Shown one piece after another: positions 1 to 7,173 of a stretch of 40,000 nt of DNA. The stretch's first letter is position 1. Every line of letters starts with the position of its first letter. Location of the stretch: contig NC_079888.1 in assembly GCF_029227915.1 (NCBI RefSeq), positions 7,540,001 through 7,580,000 on the forward strand. The letters are read 5' to 3'. The notes under the pieces are model-generated. The model worked only from the letters and a program-made list of their open reading frames with translations, searched no databases and was not told the origin of the DNA. The DNA comes from Hydractinia symbiolongicarpus. Its lineage: Eukaryota > Cnidaria > Hydrozoa > Anthoathecata > Hydractiniidae. A program made the translations under genes and the position numbers.

Positions 1-3
1 GGC
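1..3 (-). tRNA. Last 3 bases visible of a tRNA-Lys cut by the window edge
   Basis: The window opens with ggctgattcg, which in all units is the 5' end of Lys followed by its upstream spacer. Confidence 0.6.
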
Positions 4-186
4 TGATTCGTTATTAGGTTCCGTTATTAAAGTTGTCTTGGACTTACGCAACAATTGACCACACCTTAAATTACTTAAAATTGGGGCATTCGCGTAATCC
101 CACTGTTTGGGCTGGTAAAAGGTTACGTGAGTCGAAACAGGTTCAGCAATGTTAGCTTTCTATAACGTAGACGTGGAACAGAAACA

Positions 187-268
187 GACGAGGTGGCCGA
201 GTGGTTAAGGCGATGGTCTGCTAATCCATTGGGCTCTGCCCGCGTGGGTTCGAATCCCTTCTTCGTCG
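187..268 (+). tRNA. tRNA-Ser-GCT: tRNA-Ser(GCT), unit 1
   Basis: 82 nt. A31T and A64T remove one pair each in the anticodon and T stems. Long variable arm and both promoter boxes are present. Confidence 0.85.
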
Positions 269-275
269 CACATTC

Positions 276-347
276 GGTTCTATGGTGTAATGGTTAGCAC
301 TCTGGACTTTGAATCCAGCGATCCGAGTTCAAATCTCGGTAGAACCT
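276..347 (+). tRNA. tRNA-Gln-TTG: tRNA-Gln(TTG), unit 1 (prototype, consensus)
   Basis: Glutamine tRNA that reads CAA. The 72-nt sequence folds with acceptor ggttcta/tagaacc, discriminator T73, D arm, anticodon stem ctgga/tccag around loop CTTTGAA (anticodon TTG), a 4-nt variable loop and T stem ccgag/ctcgg with loop TTCAAAT. It has no intron and no encoded CCA. It starts 7 nt after tRNA-Ser with no T4 run between them, so it may be made from a Ser-Gln precursor or from its own box A and B. A T5 stop follows at 355-359. It is close to animal tRNA-Gln(TTG) as I remember it. Units 2, 4, 5, 43, 46 and 49 carry the same sequence. Confidence 0.96.
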
Positions 348-354
348 GACCTTC

Positions 355-359
355 TTTTT
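355..359 (+). terminator. Pol III T5 stop after Gln, unit 1
   Basis: TTTTT starts 8 nt after the Gln discriminator. The same offset holds in most units. Units with the G10A Gln usually have an extra T4 just before it (gattttcttttt). Units 28, 39, 52 and 60 have only T4 runs here. Confidence 0.85.
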
Positions 360-548
360 GAATTCTTATTTAATCTTTTGTTTAAAAAATACGTGAGGAA
401 AGGCTGATTTATTTAAAATTGACTAAGCCATATTTGAATGCTTTCAAGTCATTTCTTCAACATTTGCCAGGTTTTTGGCAGGACTCATGCTTAGAGGGGA
501 ATTGGTAATTTCCACGGCGCGTTCATAATGCAATTAAAAGTGCAGCAG
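360..548. other. Convergent Gln/Lys spacer (prototype, unit 1)
   Basis: AT-rich spacer between the Gln and Lys stops, repeated in every full unit. No open frame or known RNA is recognised. It holds a small inverted repeat, tgcca with tggca around a 5-6-nt loop, that is kept in most units, partly through G-T pairs. Confidence 0.7.
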
Positions 549-552
549 AAAA
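549..552 (-). terminator. Pol III T4 stop after Lys, unit 1
   Basis: aaaa on + (TTTT on -) directly follows the Lys discriminator at 553. Most units have the same T4. Units 6, 54 and 59 have only T3 here. Confidence 0.75.
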
Positions 553-625
553 CGCCTATTGTGGGGCTCGAATCCACGACCCTGAGATTAAGAGTCTCAT
601 GCTCTACCAACTAAGCTAGCCGGGC
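553..625 (-). pseudogene. tRNA-Lys(CTT), degenerate, unit 1
   Basis: C13T, C17T, G53A, G66A, T67A, G69A. Three acceptor pairs and the 53-61 T-stem pair are lost and box B is altered. Anticodon CTT is kept. Confidence 0.75.
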
Positions 626-808
626 TGATTCGTAATTAGGTTCCGTTATTAAAGCTGTCTTGGACTTACGCAACAATTGACCACACCTTAAATTACTTAA
701 AATTGGGGCACTCGCGTAATCCCACTGTTTGGGCTGGTAAAAGGTTACGTGAGTCGAAACAGGTTCAGCAATGTTAGCTTTCCATAACGTAGACGTGGTA
801 CAGAAACA
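626..808. promoter_or_regulatory. Divergent Lys/Ser upstream spacer (prototype)
   Basis: 183 bp upstream of both Lys (-) and the next Ser (+), at 182-184 bp in nearly all units. It contains the recurring blocks ttggacttacgcaacaattg and ttcagcaatgttagctttcc. No clear TATA box. The genes have internal promoters, so any upstream role is inference. Confidence 0.5.
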
Positions 809-890
809 GACGAGGTGGCCGAGTGGTTAAGGCGATGAACTGCTAATCCATTGGGCTCTGCCCGCGTGGGTTCGAATCCCATCTTCGTCG
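809..890 (+). tRNA. tRNA-Ser-GCT: tRNA-Ser(GCT), unit 2
   Basis: 82 nt. G30A opens the 30-40 anticodon-stem pair; otherwise consensus. Confidence 0.87.
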
Positions 891-897
891 CACATTC

Positions 898-969
898 GGT
901 TCTATGGTGTAATGGTTAGCACTCTGGACTTTGAATCCAGCGATCCGAGTTCAAATCTCGGTAGAACCT
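898..969 (+). tRNA. tRNA-Gln-TTG: tRNA-Gln(TTG), unit 2
   Basis: Consensus throughout. Confidence 0.95.
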
Positions 970-1173
970 GACCTTCTTTTTGAATTCTTATTTAATCTTT
1001 TGTTTAAAAAATACGTGAGGAAAGGCTGATTTATTTAAAATTGACTAAGCCATATTTGAATGCTTTCAAGTCATTTCTTCAACATTTGCCAGGTTTATGG
1101 CAGAACTCATGCTTAGAGGAGAATTGGTGATTTCCACGGCACGTTCGTAATGCAATAAAAGTTTATCAGAAAA

Positions 1174-1246
1174 CGCCCAACGTGGGGCTCGAACTCACGA
1201 CCCTGAGATTAAGAGTCTCATGCTCTACCGACTGAGCTAGCCGGGC
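1174..1246 (-). tRNA. tRNA-Lys-CTT: tRNA-Lys(CTT), unit 2
   Basis: Consensus except G52A, one mismatch in the T stem and in box B. Confidence 0.85.
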
Positions 1247-1429
1247 TGATTCGTTACTAGGTTCCGCCATTAAAGCCGTCTTGGACTTACACAACAATTG
1301 ACCACGCCTAAGATTACTTAAAATTGGGCCACTCGCGTAATCCTACTATTTGGGCTGGTAAACAGTTACGTGAGTCAAAACAGGTTTAGCAGTGTTAGCT
1401 TTCCATAACGTAGACGTGGTACAGAAACA

Positions 1430-1511
1430 GACGAGGTGGCCGAGTGGTTAAGGCGATGGACTGGTAATCCATTGGGCTCTGCCGGCGTGGGTTCGAATCC
1501 CACCTTCGTCG
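1430..1511 (+). tRNA. tRNA-Ser body with Thr anticodon GGT, unit 3
   Basis: 82 nt. C35G changes the anticodon (1463-1465) from GCT to GGT, which would read ACC/ACU. The acceptor, D and T stems stay paired, and T65C makes the T stem fully Watson-Crick. One base in the 3' side of the variable arm is changed (gccg). Seryl-tRNA synthetases generally read the long variable arm and not the anticodon, so an expressed copy could put Ser at Thr codons. Confidence 0.85.
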
Positions 1512-1518
1512 CACATTC

Positions 1519-1590
1519 GGTTCTATGGTGTAATGGTTAGCACTCTGGACTTTGAATCCAGCGATCCGAGTTCAAATCTCGGTAGAACTT
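1519..1590 (+). tRNA. tRNA-Gln-TTG: tRNA-Gln(TTG), unit 3
   Basis: Only C72T, giving a G1-T72 wobble. Same allele as units 48, 51 and 53. Confidence 0.88.
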
Positions 1591-1794
1591 GACCTTCTTT
1601 TTGAATTCTTATTTAATCTTTTGTTTAAAAAATACGTGAGGAAAGGCTGATTTATTTAAAATTGACTAAGCCATATTTGAATGCTTTCAAGTCATTTCTT
1701 CAACATTTGCCAGGTTTTGGCAGGACTCATGCTTAGAGGGGAATTGGTGATTTCCACGGCGCGTTCATAATGCAATTAAATGTGCAGCAGAAAA

Positions 1795-1867
1795 CGCCCA
1801 TTGTGGGGCTCGAATCCACGACCCTGAGATTAAGAGTCTCATGCTCTACCAACTGAGCTAGCCGGGC
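1795..1867 (-). pseudogene. tRNA-Lys(CTT), att-type degenerate, unit 3
   Basis: C17T, G53A, G66A, T67A: two acceptor pairs and the 53-61 pair lost. This allele (gcccatt at the 3' end on +) recurs in units 46, 48, 51 and 53. Confidence 0.75.
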
Positions 1868-2050
1868 TGATTCGTTATTAGGTTCCGTTATTAAAGCTGT
1901 CTTGGACTTACGCAACAATTGACCACACCTTAAATTACTTAAAATTGGGGCACTCGCGTAATCCCACTGTTTGGGCTGGTAAAAGGTTACGTGAGTCGAA
2001 ACAGGTTAAGCAATGTTAGCTTTCCATAACGTAGACGTGGTACAGAAACA

Positions 2051-2132
2051 GACGAGGTGCCCGAGTGGTTAAGGCGATGAACTGCTAATCCATTGGGCTC
2101 TGCCCGCGAGGGTTCGAATCCCATCTTCGTCG
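2051..2132 (+). tRNA. tRNA-Ser-GCT: tRNA-Ser(GCT), unit 4
   Basis: 82 nt. G10C (box A and D stem), G30A and T50A each break a pair. Confidence 0.75.
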
Positions 2133-2139
2133 CACATTC

Positions 2140-2211
2140 GGTTCTATGGTGTAATGGTTAGCACTCTGGACTTTGAATCCAGCGATCCGAGTTCAAATCT
2201 CGGTAGAACCT
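2140..2211 (+). tRNA. tRNA-Gln-TTG: tRNA-Gln(TTG), unit 4
   Basis: Consensus throughout. Confidence 0.95.
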
Positions 2212-2415
2212 GACCTTCTTTTTGAATTCTTATTTAATCTTTTGTTTAAAAAATACGTGAGGAAAGGCTGATTTATTTAAAATTGACTAAGCCATATTTG
2301 AATGCTTTTAAGTCATTTCTTCAACATTTGCCAGGTTTATGGCAGAACTCATGCTTAGAGGAGAATTGGTGATTTCCACGGCGCGTTCGTAATGCAATAA
2401 AAGTTTATCAGAAAA

Positions 2416-2488
2416 CGCCCAACGTGGGGCTTGAACCCACGACCCTGAGATTAAGAGTCTCATGCTCTACCGACTGAGCCAGCCGGGC
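2416..2488 (-). tRNA. tRNA-Lys-CTT: tRNA-Lys(CTT), unit 4
   Basis: A9G and G57A, both tolerated types of change; all stems paired. Confidence 0.9.
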
Positions 2489-2671
2489 TGATTCGTTATT
2501 AGGTTCCGTTATTAAAGCTGTCTTGGACTTACGCAACAATTGACCACACCTTAAATTACTTAAAATTGGGGCATTCGCGTAATCCCACTGTTTGGGCTGG
2601 TAAAAGGTTACGTGAGTCGAAACAGGTTCAGCAATGTTAGCTTTCCATAACGTAGACGTGGTACAGAAACA

Positions 2672-2753
2672 GACGAGGTGGCCGAGTGGTTAAGGCGATG
2701 AACTGCTAATCCATTGGGCTCTGCCCGCGAGGGTTCGAATCCCATCTTCGTCG
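2672..2753 (+). tRNA. tRNA-Ser-GCT: tRNA-Ser(GCT), unit 5
   Basis: 82 nt. G30A and T50A break one anticodon-stem and one T-stem pair; same allele as unit 49. Confidence 0.82.
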
Positions 2754-2760
2754 CACATTC

Positions 2761-2832
2761 GGTTCTATGGTGTAATGGTTAGCACTCTGGACTTTGAATC
2801 CAGCGATCCGAGTTCAAATCTCGGTAGAACCT
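2761..2832 (+). tRNA. tRNA-Gln-TTG: tRNA-Gln(TTG), unit 5
   Basis: Consensus throughout. Confidence 0.95.
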
Positions 2833-3047
2833 GACCTTCTTTTTGAATTCTTATTTAATCTTTTGTTTAAAAAATACGTGAGGAAAGGCTGATTTATTTA
2901 AAATTGACTAAGCCATATTTGAATGCTTTTAAGTCATTTCTTCAACATTTGCCAGGTTTATGGCAGAACTCATGCTTAGAGGAGAATTGGTGATTTCCAC
3001 GGCGCGTTCGTAATGCAATAAAAGTTTATCAGAAAACGCCCAACGTG

Positions 3048-3058
3048 GGGCTCGAACC
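3048..3058 (-). promoter_or_regulatory. Box B of tRNA-Lys, unit 5
   Basis: GGTTCGAGCCC on -, the internal Pol III promoter element in the T arm. Confidence 0.85.
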
Positions 3059-3090
3059 CACGACCCTGAGATTAAGAGTCTCATGCTCTA

Positions 3091-3102
3091 CCGACTGAGC
3101 TA
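3091..3102 (-). promoter_or_regulatory. Box A of tRNA-Lys, unit 5
   Basis: TAGCTCAGTCGG on -, the D-arm promoter element. Confidence 0.85.
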
Positions 3103-3292
3103 GCCGGGCTGATTCGTTATTAGGTTCCGCCATTAAAGCCGTCTTGGACTTACACAACAATTGACCACACCTAAGATTACTTAAAGTTGGGCCACTCGCG
3201 TAATCCTACTATTTGGGCTGGTAAACAGTTACGTGAGTCAAAACAGGTTCAGCAATGTTAGCTTTCCATAAAGTAGACGTGGTACAAAAACA

Positions 3293-3373
3293 GACGAGGT
3301 GGCCGAGTGGTTAAGGCGATGGACTGCTAATCCATTGGGCTCTGCCCGCGTGGGTTCGAATCCCACTTCGTCG
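3293..3373 (+). tRNA. tRNA-Ser-GCT: tRNA-Ser(GCT), 81-nt allele, unit 6
   Basis: One base is missing at the T-stem/acceptor junction (cccacttcg instead of cccatcttcg), leaving either a 6-bp acceptor or a shortened T stem. Otherwise consensus. First copy of an allele found in 29 units. Confidence 0.75.
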
Positions 3374-3380
3374 CACATTC

Positions 3381-3452
3381 GTTTCTATGATGTAATGGTT
3401 AGCGCTCTGGACTTTGAATCCAGCGATTGGAGTTCAAATCTCGGTAGAACCT
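3381..3452 (+). tRNA. tRNA-Gln(TTG), weakened, unit 6
   Basis: G2T, G10A, A24G, C49T, C50G. Acceptor, D and T stems each lose pairing. Confidence 0.6.
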
Positions 3453-3658
3453 AACCTTCTTTTTGAATTCTTATTTAATCTTTTGTTTGAAAAATACGTG
3501 AAGGAAAGGCTGATTTATTCAAAATTGACTAAGCCATATTTGAATGCTTTCAAGTCATTTCTTCAAAATTTGCCAGGTTTATGGCAGAACTCATGCTTAG
3601 AGAGGAATTGGTGATTTCCACGGCGCGTTCATAATGCAATTAAAAGAGCAGCAGAAAT

Positions 3659-3731
3659 CGCCCAACGTGGGGATCGAAGCCACGACCTTGAGATTAAGAG
3701 TCTCATGCTCTACCCACTGAGCTACCCGGGC
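3659..3731 (-). pseudogene. tRNA-Lys(CTT), degenerate, unit 6
   Basis: C7G, C17G, G45A, G53C, G59T. The 7-66 and 53-61 pairs are lost and box B is altered. Only T3 follows the gene; the next T4 is about 12 nt further. Confidence 0.7.
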
Positions 3732-3914
3732 TGATTCGTTATTAGGTTCCGCCATTAAAGCCGTCTTGGACTTACGCAACAATTGACCACACCTTAAATT
3801 ACTTAAAATTGGGGCACTCGCGTAATCCTACTGTTTGGGCTGGTAAAAGATTACGTGAGTCGAAACAGGTTCAGCAATGTTAGCTTTCCATAGAGTTGAC
3901 GTCGTACAGAAACA

Positions 3915-3996
3915 GACGAGGTGGCCGAGTGGCTTAGGCGATGGACTGCTAATCCTTCGGGCTCTGCCCGCGTGGGTTCGAATCACATCTTCGTCG
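3915..3996 (+). tRNA. tRNA-Ser-GCT: tRNA-Ser(GCT), ttcggg family, unit 7
   Basis: 82 nt. Changed D loop (ggctta), A42T, T44C, C62A. Founder type of a small family with units 15, 60 and 61. Confidence 0.72.
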
Positions 3997-4003
3997 CACA
4001 TGC

Positions 4004-4075
4004 GGTTCTATGGTGTAATGGTTAGCACTCTGGACTTTAAATCCAGCAATCCGAGTTCAAATCTCGGTAGAAACT
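4004..4075 (+). tRNA. tRNA-Gln body with stop anticodon TTA, unit 7
   Basis: Anticodon 4037-4039 is TTA (G36A), complementary to the UAA stop codon. Also G45A and C71A; the latter opens the 2-71 acceptor pair. Box A and B are intact. Confidence 0.8.
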
Positions 4076-4281
4076 GACCTTCTTTTTGAATTCTGATTTA
4101 ATCTTTTGTTTAAAAAATACGTGAGGGAAAGGCTGATTTATTTAAAATTGACTAAGCCATATTTGAATGCTTTCAAGTCATTTCTTCAACATTTGCCAGG
4201 TTTATGGCAGAACTCATGCTTAGAGGAGAATTGGTGATTTCCACGGCGCTTTGGTAATGCAATTAAAAGTGTATCAGAAAA

Positions 4282-4354
4282 CGCCCAACGTGGGGCTCGA
4301 ACCCACGACCCTGAGATGAAGAGTCTCATGCCCTACCGACTGAGCCAGCCGGGC
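4282..4354 (-). tRNA. tRNA-Lys-CTT: tRNA-Lys(CTT), unit 7
   Basis: A9G, A23G (wobble with T12) and A37C. All stems pair; C37 next to the anticodon is unusual. Confidence 0.78.
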
Positions 4355-4537
4355 TGATTCGTTATTAGGTTCCGCCATTAAAGCCGTCTTGGACTTACGC
4401 AACAATTGACCACGCCTAAGATTACTTAAAATTGGGCCACTCGCGTAATCCTACTGTTTGAGCTGGTAAAAGGTTACATGAGTCGAATCAGGTTCAGCAA
4501 TGTTGGCTTTCCATAAAGTAGACGTGGTACAGAAACA

Positions 4538-4618
4538 GACGAGGTGGCCGAGTTGGTAAGGCGATGGACAGCTAATCCATTGGGCTCTGCCTGCGTGGGT
4601 TCGAATCCCACTTCGTCG
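4538..4618 (+). tRNA. tRNA-Ser(GCT), 81-nt, loss of T33, unit 8
   Basis: T33A removes the near-universal U33 of the anticodon loop. D loop rearranged (gttggtaa); variable arm gcct gives a wobble. Confidence 0.65.
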
Positions 4619-4625
4619 CACATTC

Positions 4626-4697
4626 GGTTCTATGATGTAATGGTTAGCACTCTAGACTTTGAACCCAGCGATCCGAGTTGAAATTTCGGTAGAACCT
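4626..4697 (+). pseudogene. tRNA-Gln, degenerate, unit 8
   Basis: G10A, G29A, T39C, C56G, C61T. Two anticodon-stem mismatches, and invariant C56 of box B is lost. Confidence 0.75.
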
Positions 4698-4922
4698 GAT
4701 TTTCTTTTTGAACTCTGATTAAATCATTTGTTTAGGAAATGCGTGAGGAAGGGATGATTTTTCTAAAATGGTCTTGGACTTACGCAACAATTGACCACAC
4801 CTAAGGTTACTTAAAATTGGGCGACTCGCGTAATCCTACTGTTTGGGCTGGTAAAAAGTTACGTGAGTCCAAACAGGTTCAGCAATGTTAGCTTTCCATA
4901 GAGTGGACGTGGTACAGAAACA

Positions 4923-5003
4923 GACGAGGTGGCCGAGTGGTTAAAGCGATGGACTGCTAATCCATTGGGCTCTGCCCGCGTGGGTTCGAATCCCACTTCG
5001 TCG
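4923..5003 (+). tRNA. tRNA-Ser-GCT: tRNA-Ser(GCT), 81-nt, unit 9
   Basis: 81-nt allele with G22A at the D arm. Confidence 0.7.
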
Positions 5004-5010
5004 CACATTC

Positions 5011-5082
5011 GGTTCTATGATGTAATGGTTAGCTCTCTGGACTTTGAACCCAGCGATCCGAGTTCAAATCTCGGTAGAACCT
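5011..5082 (+). tRNA. tRNA-Gln(TTG), weakened, unit 9
   Basis: G10A, A24T, T39C: two D-stem pairs and the 31-39 pair lost. Same allele as unit 57. Confidence 0.6.
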
Positions 5083-5288
5083 GATTTTCTTTTTGAATTT
5101 TGATTTAATCTTTTGTTTAAAGAAAACGTGAGGGAAAGGCTGATTTATTTAAAATTGACTAAGCCATATTTGAATGCTTTCAAGTCACTTCTTCAACATT
5201 TGTCAGGTTTATGGCAGAACTCATGCTTAGAAGAGAATTGGTGATTTCCACGGCGCGTTCGTAATGCAATTAAAAGTGTATCAGAAAA

Positions 5289-5361
5289 CGCCCAACGTGG
5301 GGCTCGAACCCACGACCCTGAGATTAAAAGTCGCATGCTCTACCGACTAAGCTAGCCGGAC
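5289..5361 (-). tRNA. tRNA-Lys-TTT: tRNA-Lys with anticodon TTT, unit 9
   Basis: C34T changes the anticodon (5326-5328 on +) to TTT, still Lys, reading AAA. Also C2T and C13T (both wobbles) and A29C (one mismatch in the anticodon stem). Confidence 0.75.
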
Positions 5362-5551
5362 TGATTCGTTATTAGGTTCCGCCATTAAAGCCGTCTTGGA
5401 CTTACGCAACAATTGACCATACCTAAGGTTACTTAAAATTGGGCGACTCGCGTAATCCTACTGTTTGGGCTGGTAAAAGGTTACGTGAGTCGAAACAAGT
5501 TCAGCAATGTTAGCTTTCCATAAAGTGGACGTGGTACAGAAACAGACGAGG

Positions 5552-5562
5552 TGGCCGAGTGG
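5552..5562 (+). promoter_or_regulatory. Box A of tRNA-Ser, unit 10
   Basis: TGGCCGAGTGG, D-arm Pol III promoter element. Units 30 and 41 have TT in place of its GG. Confidence 0.85.
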
Positions 5563-5604
5563 TTAAGGCGATGGACTGCTAATCCATTGGGCTCTGCCCG
5601 CGTG

Positions 5605-5615
5605 GGTTCGAATCC
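5605..5615 (+). promoter_or_regulatory. Box B of tRNA-Ser, unit 10
   Basis: GGTTCGAATCC. Damaged in units 22 and 27 (ggttttaatcc). Confidence 0.85.
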
Positions 5616-5633
5616 CATCTTCGTCGCACATTC

Positions 5634-5705
5634 GGTTCTATGGTGTAATGGTTAGCACTCTGGACTTTGAATCCAGCGATCCGAGTTTAAATCTCGGTAG
5701 AACCT
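5634..5705 (+). tRNA. tRNA-Gln(TTG), C56T allele, unit 10
   Basis: Only C56T, but this is the invariant T-loop C and part of box B. First of 11 copies of the allele. Confidence 0.65.
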
Positions 5706-5823
5706 GACCTTCTTTTTGAATTCTGATTTAATCTTTTGTTTATAAAAAACGTGAGGGAAAGGCTGATTTATTTAAAATTGACTAAGCCATATTTGAATGC
5801 TTTCAAGACATTTCTTCAAAATT

Positions 5824-5839
5824 TGCCAGGTTTATGGCA
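5824..5839. other. Small inverted repeat in the convergent spacer
   Basis: tgcca, 6-nt loop, tggca. The equivalent hairpin is in most full units; tgtca and tggcg variants keep pairing through G-T. Confidence 0.45.
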
Positions 5840-5911
5840 GAACTCATGCTTAGAGGGGAATTGGTGATTTCTAAGGCGCGTTGGTAATGCAATTAAAAGT
5901 GTATCAGAAAA

Positions 5912-5984
5912 CTCCCAACGTGGGGCCCGAACCTACAACCCTACGATGAAGAGTCTCATGCTGTACCGACTGCGCTAGCCGGGC
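5912..5984 (-). pseudogene. tRNA-Lys(CTT), ccc-type degenerate, unit 10
   Basis: T12G, G22C, A37C, T41G, C42T, C48T, A58G, C72A, plus G51A here. D and anticodon stems and the 1-72 pair are broken and invariant A58 is lost. The eight shared changes define a 13-copy family. Confidence 0.75.
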
Positions 5985-6167
5985 CGATTCGTTATTAGAT
6001 TCCGCCGTTAAAGCCGTCTTGGACTTACGCAACAATTGACCACGCCTAAGATTACTTAAAATTGGGCCACTCGCGTAATCCTACTGTTTGAGCTGGTAAA
6101 AGGTTACGTGAGTTGAAACAGGTTCAGCAATGTTGGCTTTCCATAAAGTAGACGTTGTACAGAAACA

Positions 6168-6248
6168 GACGAGGTGGCCGAGTGGTTAAGGCGATGGACT
6201 GCTAATCCATTGGGCTCTGCCTGCGTGGGTTCGAATCCCACTTCGTCG
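6168..6248 (+). tRNA. tRNA-Ser-GCT: tRNA-Ser(GCT), 81-nt, short unit 11
   Basis: 81-nt allele with variable-arm change gcct. Unit is 385 bp and lacks Lys. Confidence 0.73.
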
Positions 6249-6255
6249 CACATTC

Positions 6256-6327
6256 GGTTCTATGATGTAATGGTTCGCACTCTAGACTTTGAACCCAGCG
6301 ATCCGAGTTGAAATCTCGATAGAACCT
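6256..6327 (+). pseudogene. tRNA-Gln, degenerate, unit 11
   Basis: G10A, A21C, G29A, T39C, C56G, G65A; five structural defects. Confidence 0.75.
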
Positions 6328-6552
6328 GATTTTCTTTTTGAACTCTGATTAAATCATTTGCTTAGGAAATGCGTGAGGAAGGGATGATTTTTCTAAAATG
6401 GTCTTGGACTTACGCAACAATTGACCACACCTAAGGTTACTTAAAATTGGGCGACTCGCGTAATCCTACTGTTTGGGCTGGTAAAAAGTTACGTGAGTCG
6501 GAACAGGTTCAGCAATGTTAGCTTTCCATAAAGTGGACGTGGTACAGAAACA

Positions 6553-6633
6553 GACGAGGTGGCCGAGTGGTTAAGGCGATGGACTGCTAATCCATTGGGC
6601 TCTGCCCGCGTGGGTTCGAATCCCACTTCGTCG
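6553..6633 (+). tRNA. tRNA-Ser-GCT: tRNA-Ser(GCT), 81-nt, unit 12
   Basis: 81-nt allele with no other change. Confidence 0.75.
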
Positions 6634-6640
6634 CACATTC

Positions 6641-6712
6641 GGTTCTATGATGTAATGGTTAGCACTCTGGACTTTGAACCCAGCGATCCGAGTTCAAATC
6701 TCGGTAGAACCT
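6641..6712 (+). tRNA. tRNA-Gln(TTG), G10A/T39C, unit 12
   Basis: Pairs 10-25 and 31-39 lost; box B intact. Confidence 0.65.
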
Positions 6713-6917
6713 GATTTTCTTTTTGAACTCTGATTTAATCATTTGTTTAAGAAATGCGTGAGGAAGGGATAATTTATCGAAAATTGACTAAGCCATATTT
6801 GAATGCTTTCAAGTCATTTCTTAAAAATTTGCCAGGTTTTTGGCAGAACTCATGCTTAGAGGGGAGTTGGTGATTTCCATGGCGCGTTCGTAATGCAATC
6901 CCAAGTCTATCGGAAAG

Positions 6918-6990
6918 AGTCTAACGTGGGGTTCGAACCCACGACCCTGAGATTAAGAGTCTCATGCTGTACCGACTGCGCTAGCCGGGC
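6918..6990 (-). pseudogene. tRNA-Lys(CTT), degenerate, unit 12
   Basis: T12G and G22C break the D stem; G59A; G69A and G71A break the acceptor; discriminator T. Followed by T3 only. Confidence 0.7.
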
Positions 6991-7173
6991 CGATTCGTTA
7001 TTAGATTCCGCCGTTAAAGCCGTCTTGGACTTACGCAACAATTGACCACGCCTAAGATTACTTGAAAATGGACCACTCGCGTACTCCTACTGTTTGAGCT
7101 GGTAAAAGATTACGTGAGTCGAAACATGTTCAGCAATGTTATCTTTCCATAAATTAGACGTGGTACAGAAACA

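Larger units (their letters stand above)
3037..3109 (-). tRNA. tRNA-Lys-CTT: tRNA-Lys(CTT), unit 5 (prototype, consensus)
   Basis: Lysine tRNA that reads AAG. 73 nt with discriminator G73. Acceptor gcccggc pairs with gttgggc, D stem gctc/gagc, anticodon stem tgaga/tctca around loop CTCTTAA (anticodon CTT), T stem gtggg/cccac with loop TTCGAGC. Box A lies at 3091-3102 and box B at 3048-3058, on the minus strand. A T4 stop follows directly at the low-coordinate side. It has no intron and no CCA, and closely matches the conserved animal tRNA-Lys(CTT). It is transcribed towards the Ser-Gln pair of its own unit and divergently from the next unit's Ser. Units 14, 47, 49, 50 and 52 have the same sequence. 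Confidence 0.96.
4538..4922. repeat. Short 385-bp unit lacking tRNA-Lys (unit 8)
   Basis: About 238 bp are missing. The left half of the convergent spacer (tctaaaat) joins gtcttggact of the divergent spacer near 4769. The same join occurs in units starting at 6168, 7174, 10049, 12924, 18912, 32473, 36593 and 38846, so one deletion was copied. Confidence 0.9.
5545..5626 (+). tRNA. tRNA-Ser-GCT: tRNA-Ser(GCT), unit 10 (prototype, consensus)
   Basis: Serine tRNA that reads AGC/AGU. 82 nt including discriminator G73. Acceptor gacgagg pairs with cttcgtc through one G-T wobble; D stem gcc/ggc; anticodon stem atgga/tccat around loop CTGCTAA (anticodon GCT). The long variable arm has stem gggc/gccc and loop tct, the class II hallmark recognised by SerRS. 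T stem gtggg/cccat, loop TTCGAAT. No intron and no CCA. Box A 5552-5562 and box B 5605-5615. Gln follows after 7 nt. The same sequence occurs in units 20, 29, 40, 43, 44, 46, 48, 51, 53 and 65, which makes it the likely functional form. Confidence 0.96.

Noticed and set aside
3877-4077. 66-codon frame repeated near 18251, 19259, 21126, 35932 and 38185
   Set aside because: Covers the spacer, Ser and Gln in one frame. It is present only in units without a chance stop, so it is not a conserved protein.
5912-5984. ccc-type Lys as a tRNA-Met (the string cttcat resembles a CAT anticodon)
   Set aside because: The cloverleaf register places CTT at 34-36 and the C is position 37; the rest of the gene aligns to Lys.
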